This document shows positions 56,471-64,000 of a DNA stretch of 64,000 nt, one piece after another. Within the stretch, counting starts at the first letter, position 1, and each line of letters begins with the position of its first letter. The DNA is taken from positions 20,380,001 through 20,444,000 of the forward strand of contig NC_046676.1 in the NCBI RefSeq assembly GCF_003369915.1. The letters run 5' to 3'. The notes below the pieces were generated by a model that was not told the origin of the DNA, did no database searches, and worked only from the letters and a program-made list of their open reading frames with translations. This DNA comes from Drosophila miranda (Eukaryota > Arthropoda > Insecta > Diptera > Drosophilidae). The position numbers and the translations under genes are program-made.

Positions 56471-57064
56471 TGATGAATCAATTTTCTACTTGACTGGTTT
56501 GTTTCAAATACTTGACTTGTTTTCTTGCTAGGGCGATTGCAGTTTTTGCTCCTCAACAACAATATTCTCGTATGAACTTAGCCCATTGTTGCCTACCGGT
56601 TCAAAGATAACCTTACCCGATTCAAGTTCGGTTAACGATTCTATCGACTGCATACGAGTGCGCGCCAAATAGAAATTGTTTGAAAGTGAATGAGCGAAAA
56701 GGATGTAAATGTACGAAATTTGTGAGGGAAAATTTAAAAAACCTGCGTATGGAAGTTTCTATACCCTTCTTTAAACCCCGAGCGCGCCCTCTGTCATTTA
56801 AAACCGCGCCATAGAACAGCTTTTTTGCCCCTCATGCAACATCTTAGTGTACAGTACTTGTACAGTCTTTGCTAGCACTGAACTAGTAGGTTTTGGGAGC
56901 TAATGACGTACGTTAGTTAATGTTGATACATAATTTAGTCTGTGTCCATGTAAAAAAAAAAACTGAGTTTTGTCCAAAACTCAATTCTCACCCCCTCCAG
57001 TAATGCAGACGGCGCCATCAATCGCCCAGTCTGTTAATGCCGTTTTGCCAGAGAGCCGTTGTCA
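56471..57064. other. Right edge of the array and tRNA upstream region
   Basis: To about 56775 the sequence continues the repeat family and ends in GCGCGCCAAATAG, then TTTAAAAAACCTGCGTATGG and TTTCTATACCC, the same terminus seen at 47690-47720. The remaining 290 bp has no gene and leads into the tRNA. Confidence 0.6.
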
Positions 57065-57156
57065 CCTTCGATAGCTCAGTTGGTAGAGCGGTGGACTGTA
57101 GAAAGTTTCGTACCGAAGATATCCATAGGTCGCTGGTTCAAATCCGGCTCGAAGGA
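57065..57156 (+). tRNA. tRNA:Tyr-GTA: tRNA-Tyr (anticodon GTA) with intron
   Basis: A complete tRNA folds here. The acceptor stem CCTTCGA (57065-57071) pairs with TCGAAGG, followed by the discriminator A at 57156. The D arm contains TAGCTCAGTTGG (A box) and the T arm contains GGTTCAAATCC (B box). The anticodon GTA is at 57098-57100. A 19-nt intron (about 57102-57120) interrupts the loop just after the base 3' of the anticodon, the standard place for eukaryotic tRNA-Tyr. A T run at 57157-57161 onward is the pol III terminator. It lies between the repeat array and domino. Confidence 0.97.
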
Positions 57157-57985
57157 TTTTTTAATTTTTATTTTTTTTTTGTTTTTCACATACTTAATTG
57201 CCGCATAAACAGAGTTTACTGAACTCGGCTACTTAGTCGGAAACTATTATTAGCTAGTACAACTTTTTTTTAAATATCTTTATATTTTTCCTTTATTTCT
57301 GTAATTTGTTCATTATACTAGAGCATAAGTAAATTATAGTCTAAATAGATGTACATTTATTAATTTGTAGTATGTAGTATTTGATGGATTTACAAATGTA
57401 CATACGGCGGGGGGCGAGGGGAGAGCTTAGATGACTACAATTTACAAGTTTAATTTAAAGCAGGCAGTTTGCCAGTAATTAATATAGGTACTTAAGAGTT
57501 ATTGCGAATTAAACTAAGGCTACGGTACACTATGATTGGTAAAAGTAATTCGGCGGCCACGCCGAGCTGATTGAAGCGATCGTCATCGTCATCAGCACGA
57601 TCTTTTCCAAATCCTCCACAGCTGTCGAGCGATCGCCCATCGCCATCGCTCATGGCTGCAAAACCAATCGACAGAAATTGAGATCAATTTAGCAATGACT
57701 GAACTATTTGACTAATTGATTGAATGCATGAAGATCGACGTGGTATGAGTGTTCGGAATTTGGTCGAAACTTGATTCGAAAGATTCAAATTGTTTGGCAG
57801 TTGATCGAGTTGGTGATGCTTGTGCTTGTGGTGGTTGTGGAGTAGGGACTGGAGTTCGAGTTTGAGTTTGAATTGGTGGTTTTTGTGGTGGCTCTGGCTG
57901 TGGAAGCGACGGTGGAGGTGATGCTCGAGATGCTCCGCCGATTGCGTGCCCTGGCGGCTCTTTGCGACCGACTATGCGCTAAATG
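57157..57985 (-). other. Domino DOM-A 3' UTR and spacer
   Basis: No gene lies between the tRNA and the DOM-A stop. TTTATT at about 57356-57361 reads as AATAAA on the minus strand and is a candidate polyadenylation signal for the long domino transcript, giving a 3' UTR of about 630 nt. Another candidate is near 57292. Confidence 0.5.
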
Positions 57986-60900
57986 TTATTCTTTCTCGCT
58001 GCGTATCATGATCTTTTTCTGTACCAGCTTGCGTACCTGTTGCGTTGTGGGTTGTGACATGCCGCCCTGCTGCTGCTGTTGCTGCTGCAGACCGCTCACG
58101 GTTGGCAAGGTAGTGGTGGTCTGCGTTATCGTCATCACCTCGGCGGGCCCCGATGTGGGCCCAGCGATGCTAGTGTGTTGCTGATGCTGTTGCTGCTGCT
58201 GTTGTTGTATCTGTTGTTGTTGTTGTTGATGTTGCTGTTGTTGTTGCTGGACAACTGCCAGCAGGTTCCCACCGGCAGTGGTTTGCAGCCGGACGGGACT
58301 GGCATTTTGCCGCTGATTGTGCTGCAGAGCAGCAATCAGGGTCTGCTGCGTGGTCTGGCCCCCAGCGGCCACTTTCAGGGCGTTGGCAATGCCTGGGCTA
58401 CCCACGTGAGTGCGCAGGCTGCCGGCAGCAAGGGCCTGGGCAGAGGCGGCCGATACCACCTGCAAGAGCGGAGAGGATTGTTGATTGATTCCTCTAGAGG
58501 AACTCTTGGATAGGTAACCTACCTGGATCGTCTGCCGCTGATTGGCCTGCGAGGCCACCGACACGGGTATGACCCGTCCGACACTAGTCTTGCCCAGCAC
58601 CAGATTCGTGGTGGCCAACGTCCCCTGCTGCCCACTGCGCATAACCTGTTGGAACTGCTGCACCGTCACCGAGCTGGGCAGCGTCTTGGTGTTTTGAATG
58701 TGCAACAGCTGGGCCTGGACACTACCTCCACCGGTTGTCACCTTCTGCTGCTGCTGTTGTTGGCCTGCCACCGTGGGCAGGGTTCCCCCACCGGTGACGG
58801 TCATGCCGCCAGACTGCTGCTGCTGCGGCTGGGGACCGGACACAATGTTGGTGGCCGTTGGCTGTCCGCTGGCGCTTACCAGCTGTGTCATTCGGCTGAT
58901 CTTGCGCGGCATCGTCAGCTGTTGCTGCATTTGCAGATGCCGCATGGGCATGGTCACCTTGATCTGGCTTCCGGACTTGAGCTGCGGCAAAGGGATGTTC
59001 ACGCTTCCCGCCTGCACCGTGGGACCCGTGGCGGAGACTGTGACTCCACCCGCGCTCACACTGCTCCCGCTGGCTGCCGCCGCCGTGGAGGCCTTCACCA
59101 GGGATGCAATCTGCTGCTGGGTGACCTGCTGGGGCTGTACCTGTCCGGCCACTGGCAGCTGTCCCTGTTGCTGCTGTTGCTGAACGGCCGTGGTGGTGGT
59201 GAAGAGGGCGCCCGTCGCCTGCTGGGCCTTTTGGGTGGCCAGTATGCTGTGTCGCTTAACCAGAAGCATGTCTCCGGCTGCCGCTGATGTGGTGCTGCCG
59301 TCCGCCGATATCACCTGACGCTGCAGACTTTGCTTGCTGGCCATTTGCTTGATGAACTGCGTCCGGGCCTGGCCGTGCATCTGGACACTGCTAACGACGT
59401 TGGCCGCCTGTACGACGCCAGCTCCCGGCATTCCGGAGACGGCCACCTTCTGGCTGGTCACATGGGTGGGCATGTTGCCGGCCTGGATGATGGTACCCGC
59501 TGTCTGCACCAGATTGGCAGTGGCCACTCCACCGCCTGCTGTCCCACCAACGGGAGCCGACTGCGTCTGCAGCACCTTGAGGCTACGCTGGCGATACAGC
59601 TGGATGTGAGCGCCTCCCGGCTGCTGGGTTCCGGGAATGACCGTCGTCTTCCCTCCCTGCTGAAGGGCAGTCACTGGAATGCCCTTGGTGGTCACCAGCT
59701 GTGTTTGTGTGGCTGGGGACGTGGGCACTGCGGCCAGACGAAGTTGCGTCTGGAACTGTGCGGGACTGACGCCCTGGCCGAGGTTGGGAACGGACACAAT
59801 CGACTGTCCGGCTGCATTTGTTCGCTGCTGCAGCGTGTTTCCCGTGGAAGCGGACACAATTCGCTGACCCCGCAGCATGGCGGTGTTAAGTGTGGTCACT
59901 GCCGTGGTCTGTTGTTGCTGTTGCTGCTGTTGACTGGCAGTGGTGGTCAGCACGGAACCCACGGTGGGCAGTGTGCTCACGGAGACTACCTGGGGCAGGG
60001 TCTGGGTCTGCACAATGCTTCCTAGCTGCGGGGAACTGTTCACGGGGAGCGTGGTCTGTGACGAGATGGACACGATCTGGGCTGCGCTGCCAGACTGTGT
60101 CTGAACAACGGCCGGCAGACTCTGTACGGGCGTTGTCAGCACCACGCTGACGCTGGATTGGCCCGGGTTGGCAGCGGCCGACTGTTGGGCCAGCTGCTGC
60201 AGCTGTCCTGCCGTCAGATTGGAAGAGGTTCCCACAATGGTCTTCACCAGCTGTTGCGTGGCGGACTGCTGGCCTTGTCCCGGGTGAGTGCGCATTTGCT
60301 GCTGGGGCTGATGCAGGAGAATGGCCGTCTGCTGGCCGGGCGATACGTTGGCGCTGGTTAAGTGCTGGATTTGCAACTGCTGCAGCTGCCCGGCGGAGGG
60401 AACCGCCACCGTTGTGTTCGTGTTGATGGGCTGTTGCTGCTGCTGCACCAGTTCCACGGTCTGCTGTTGCTGCTGCTGTTGTATGGGAAGAGTTTGGGGA
60501 ACGGGTGAAGTTGTGGCAAGCTGCTGCTGTACCTGCTGTTGGTGGGGCTGGGGCTGCTGTTGCATCTGCGGCGCCTGTTGCTGGGGCTGATGTTGTTGTT
60601 GTTGTTGTTGTTGTTGCTGCTGCTGTTGTTGCTGTGGCTGTTGCTGCTGTTGGGACTGCGGCGGCAGCAACTGTTGACCACCACGTTGCTTCTCCCGGAT
60701 CTTGTTGGCCTTCATGGCAGCAATGTTCTGCGGGGGCACGGGTTGGTCATAGTTCTGTATGCCAAACTCCTGCAGCACCTCCATGTGCTTGGGGTTCATC
60801 AGGCTGGGCGCACTGAACTGTCGCTTCGGCGGAGGGGCCTTCTTTAGGTAGGCCGTTTTGATGCTGTCGAATCTGGAGCGCATGACCTTGTAGAAGGAGG

Positions 60901-61710
60901 CGTTGTTGTCGCTGGCATAGAGCTGGGTGGTGCGCAGGTAGCGCAGTGGGCTCTTGAGGTACTCGGTGCGCAGGGTGGGTTTGAGTTTCTTCTGCTTCTT
61001 GGGGCTCTCCACCACCTTGCCCTCCTCGCGCGGCTGAATGTGGGTCTCGTAGCGGTAGCGGCACTGCCTGGCCGAGCGGTATGTCTTTGAGCAGAAATTG
61101 ACCATCTCCGAGACGAGGTCCCAGTTGGGCGTCTGACCAGGCGCCAGCTGGACCAGACTGCAGGGCAAGCCTTGCAGATTGACCAGCACATGCAGTATGG
61201 CAATGTCCTCGAAGATGCACCACTCGCTCATGGCCTCCGGCTCGGTCAACGGCTTAACGGGCAACTGTGGCTTCATGCCCAGTACGGGGGAGTTGGGCTT
61301 AAAGCTGCCGCGGAAGCGCTGGTTTTTTAGCTCGCGACGCAGCCGCGAGAGCTGGGGCGTCGGGCGATCGAAGAGCGACTTGGGAGGCGCGCAGTTGTCC
61401 TCCCGTCGCATTTTGTTGGTGCGCCGACTGCCATCGTAGCCGGCCTCGGAGCGCGAGCGTTTGTTCTCCTTGCGCACGTAGACGGGCGGCAGGTCCAGCT
61501 CCGCGATTGGCACTAGGTCGTACATAAACGACAGAGAGTGGTCTATGTAGATGTCGTTCTCACTGTCCTGCGGCGGCGTGGGCGGGCACCACATCTATAT
61601 ATTTCCGTAGGAGATTCAGATTCAGATTAGACAAGGCAATGCAATTTCCGATACTGGAGATCCGATCCACTTACCGGCATCTGTTCCATGGTGTTGCGTG
61701 ATATCCAGAC
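57986..61710 (-). CDS. dom: Domino, 3' exons of the DOM-A (p400-like) isoform, partial
   Basis: C-terminal end of the Domino SWI2/SNF2-family ATPase that exchanges H2A variants; this isoform works with Tip60. A 36-nt microexon (61675-61710) encodes WISRNTMEQMP-type sequence and splices in phase to the terminal exon starting at 61594. The terminal exon has a conserved start (WCPPTPPQD, LPPVYVRKENKRSRSE), a SANT/Myb-like domain around residues 122-190 of the exon (SEWCIFEDIAILHVLVNLQG, then SARQCRYRYETHIQPREEG), and a long Gln-rich tail. A 63-nt segment at 58460-58522 has GTAGGT and TTGCAG ends and is probably an intron although open in frame. Its removal joins TIQ to VVSAASAQ. The ATPase domain lies beyond the right edge. 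The upstream donor for the microexon was not resolved. Confidence 0.92.
60593..60656 (-). repeat. Poly-glutamine CAA/CAG repeat in domino
   Basis: A run of CAA then CAG codons (TTG/CTG on the plus strand) encodes more than a dozen glutamines with one His nearby. The CAA block (about 60593-60615) is the most homogeneous and most likely to vary in length. Other Gln clusters occur near 58070-58250 and 60440-60480. Confidence 0.85.
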
Positions 61711-62967
61711 CTGGACACGGGGCCAATGGGAGAGGCAGAGCCAAAAGCAGACGAAGAGGCAAGAAAGTTAAAGAAAAGAATACACGTTCCACATTATTTT
61801 CAGGATATAGCAACTCTGTTTTGGTGTTGGCTTAGAAACTATTTTGATTTGAATTGAATTGAAAATTGCTAATTGATGGCGTTGTAGCTTTCATTCCGAA
61901 CAGTTTCTAGTTTTCGTACGATAATTGGGATTCGATTTGATTTGATTTTTTACGATGGCAAGAATACTTTAGAGGACTCCACGCGGAACTAACAGATCTC
62001 AGACACACGACAGATTTTCGGATATACGACACCAAAACAGAATTCTACATTTCTTTGGAGAAAATAATATTTAACAATCTTTGGATGGAGATTTACGCGC
62101 TTATTCTTTTCCCAACTTTTGTGCAATTGTCTCTTCTAAATGGAATATAGGGGCTACGCACGAAATGAGTCCGTAAATAAAAACCACAACGTCTTTTAGT
62201 TTTTCTTTTAGTTTTAGTTTAGTTTCAGTTTCGTTTGCTTCTGATTTTTTTTGTTTTTAGATAGATTTGTAGTTGATCTATCTTTATTTATACAATGGAA
62301 CACACGAATTGAGTTCTGGTTTATTTGTTAGTCAATCTATTCGCAAAGTCTTAAGATGGTTAAGGTTTCCGTTTTGCTTTGCTTTCGTTAAGTTATGAGT
62401 ACAAAATAAATTATAAAATGCAAAATATTTAAACTCTAGTTTACAGGTATACCTCGCGGCTTAAGAACTAAAGCAGTTTTTTAGGGAGCGAAATGTTCGG
62501 TTGATGAAAAGTAATAAAACATTTATGATTTTAATGCTTGGATACTTGGAGTGGCCCTGATTACACGATGCTAATTATATTGTATATATCTATGTACAAT
62601 CTGAGAGGTCTTACTATGCTAAACTACTACCTATCCATCCCTCTATAGTGTGTCTCCCCATCTTCCCATCTTCATCGCTACCCTATCGATCCAAGTGAAT
62701 TTGTTATCCTAGACTTCTGCCATTCGGCTAATCACTAACTAACCTTAGCACACATGAATATATAGTATGTATGTTTGATAGAAGGAAACTTGTTACAGTC
62801 TATAAATACTCGCCCTGTAAACAGCTCGAGGACGACAAGCTCTCTCTCGCTCTCTCTCCGAGCAGGATTCACCCACTAAAACGTGCACAACACACACACG
62901 CACCGCAGCTGGTTTGGCTGGCTGACTGGCTTTTAATACTTCAAGTAATACTGACAAACATTCGTTA
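61711..62967 (-). other. Domino intron and DOM-B 3' UTR
   Basis: Between the DOM-A microexon and the DOM-B stop lies 1.26 kb without coding signal. It is intron for the A transcript and, in its right part, 3' UTR for the B transcript. TTTATT near 62284-62290 and 62321-62326 read as AATAAA on the minus strand and are candidate DOM-B polyadenylation sites. Confidence 0.6.
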
Positions 62968-64000
62968 TCACCGATTCGTTGTCCCACTTGAGGAGGAGAC
63001 TGCTCCTGTGGCTGCGTGTGCTCCAGAGCTTGCTGTGGCAGGAAGCGGCGTGGATCGTAGCATCACTTTGGGCGTCTTGGTTATCCATGGATGCAGCGTC
63101 CCGGCTGTGCTTTTGTGCTGTGTTGACGACTTGTTGACGGCGATGTTACCATCCGTCTTGACCATTCTCTTTGTCACTACCCTGCGCCTGGGCTCGCTAT
63201 GCACCTCTCTGGGCGTCGACTCGTTCTTCTTGATGCTTCTGTTCGAACCACTGCGGTTCAGGGTGTTCGCCACGGGACTCATGTCCAGGGTCCACAGATT
63301 GATCTTCACAGAGCCGCGGGATCGAGTGCGGGGCGTGTGGCCAACAGTTTCGCTCTCATCGCTCTTATCCGACAGAATCTGATGATGCTGCTGCCTCTGA
63401 AGGTCTTGCTCTTTGCTCGACTCTGATTTGGCATGCGCCAAGGGATCATTGGGCTCATCTGTGTCCGTCTCCTCGCTCACATTATAGTACGTGGAGCTGG
63501 TCATTGTGGTGTCTTGCACTTGATCGTGGGCACTCCAACAGCCATCCAAGCTGGCATTTGATTCGGCCTCTCCTTCGGCGGTAACTTCTCCGGCTGTGGC
63601 ATAACTGCTCTCCGAGTCCTCGGAGAGGATGTCCACGTGCGTTTCCTGCTCTTCATCCTCATCAGCCCCGTTCCCTTTTTCGCTTAGGGATTCTTCCGTT
63701 TGCGTTGTTGTCTCCTCCAAGGCGGATTCCCTATCGTCATCATCTTCAGCACTCAACTCCCCATCGTCATCATTGTCATCGTCTTCAGCTGCCACACTCA
63801 CTTCCTCCTCTTCATTTTCTGTATTATTGTCATTCTCGTCCTCGTCCTCATCCTCATCGCTTGGAATAGCCAAGGGTGCAGCTATCGTAGCTCGTCTTTT
63901 CAGCAGCCTTCGCCGAGAAGTGACCGAAACAGAGGTGCTATCTCCACACACTCGCTTTGGAGGCGTGGTGGTGGTGCTGCTGCTGCTCTTTCCACTGCTG
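62968..64000 (-). CDS. dom: Domino, terminal exon of the DOM-B isoform, partial
   Basis: Open frame from the right window edge to a stop at 62968, at least 344 codons. It carries a Ser/Thr-rich lead (SSSSTTTTPPKRVCGD), a basic RRRLLKRR patch, long Glu/Asp tracts (SDEDEDEDENDNN and later), and ends in a Ser/Ala/Thr-rich tail with SSSSGTTNR. In melanogaster domino the B isoform has a distinct C-terminus lacking the SANT/poly-Q end and works in the SWR1-type H2A.V exchange complex (established knowledge). The position upstream of the DOM-A exons, on the same strand, fits that alternative end. The frame has no stop up to position 64000 and so continues outside. Confidence 0.85.
   Translation of the reverse strand, partial: SSGKSSSSTTTTPPKRVCGDSTSVSVTSRRRLLKRRATIAAPLAIPSDEDEDEDENDNNTENEEEEVSVAAEDDDNDDDGELSAEDDDDRESALEETTTQTEESLSEKGNGADEDEEQETHVDILSEDSESSYATAGEVTAEGEAESNASLDGCWSAHDQVQDTTMTSSTYYNVSEETDTDEPNDPLAHAKSESSKEQDLQRQQHHQILSDKSDESETVGHTPRTRSRGSVKINLWTLDMSPVANTLNRSGSNRSIKKNESTPREVHSEPRRRVVTKRMVKTDGNIAVNKSSTQHKSTAGTLHPWITKTPKVMLRSTPLPATASSGAHAATGAVSSSSGTTNR

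Noticed and set aside
58079-60847. Several 100-230 codon plus-strand frames opposite domino, rich in Leu, Cys or Val
   Set aside because: They are antisense readings of CAG/CAA-rich coding DNA, giving Leu, Cys and Ala runs without real domains.

Overview
The window is fruit-fly DNA, almost certainly from the obscura group of Drosophila (Muller element C). Short 55-75 bp introns, DRE and M1BP-type promoter motifs, CA/GA microsatellites, a LOA-type retrotransposon and near-identity of several products to D. melanogaster proteins all point there. From memory, the gene blocks map in D. melanogaster to 53D (mir-8, IntS8, Fen1, Dek, Psi), 56D (RpL11, Arl6, EloC, betaTub56D) and 57D (domino), with kappaB-Ras between the first two. 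The window is therefore a mosaic of blocks rearranged relative to melanogaster, and dispersed-repeat copies sit at several joins.

Layout. 1-18.3 kb is a gene desert whose one firm gene is the microRNA mir-8 (1414-1500, +). The rest is simple repeats, GA tracts, a twin-DRE promoter-like site near 17.15 kb and one unrecognised small ORF near 13.2 kb. 18.3-35.2 kb is a compact gene block: IntS8 (+), Fen1 (-), Dek (+) and Psi (-), with a 5.3 kb AT-rich convergent 3' region between Dek and Psi. 35.5-41.1 kb holds kappaB-Ras (+), RpL11 (+), Arl6 (+) and EloC (-). 41.1-48 kb is a diverged repeat split by a decayed 5.5 kb LOA-clade non-LTR retrotransposon. 48.3-52 kb is betaTub56D (-), with a 2.1 kb first intron and a TATA/Inr promoter. 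52.1-56.8 kb is the same repeat family expanded into about four head-to-tail units of 1.03-1.05 kb. A tRNA-Tyr gene with an intron follows at 57.07 kb. 57.4-64 kb is the 3' part of domino (-), with both alternative ends: the SANT/poly-Q end (DOM-A) and an acidic end (DOM-B) that runs off the window.

The protein-coding genes are housekeeping genes with no shared pathway: snRNA processing and transcription attenuation (Integrator), replication and repair (Fen1), chromatin (Dek, Domino), splicing (Psi), translation (RpL11, tRNA-Tyr), ciliary trafficking (Arl6), ubiquitin ligase and transcription elongation (Elongin C), cytoskeleton (beta-tubulin). No new multi-gene system was found. The points most worth following are the tandem repeat array and its relatives at synteny joins, a probable one-base frame problem at the Dek C-terminus, several short introns that are open in frame, the non-canonical GTPase motifs of kappaB-Ras, possible peptide ORFs in pri-mir-8, and a Grainyhead-like site cluster in the beta-tubulin intron.
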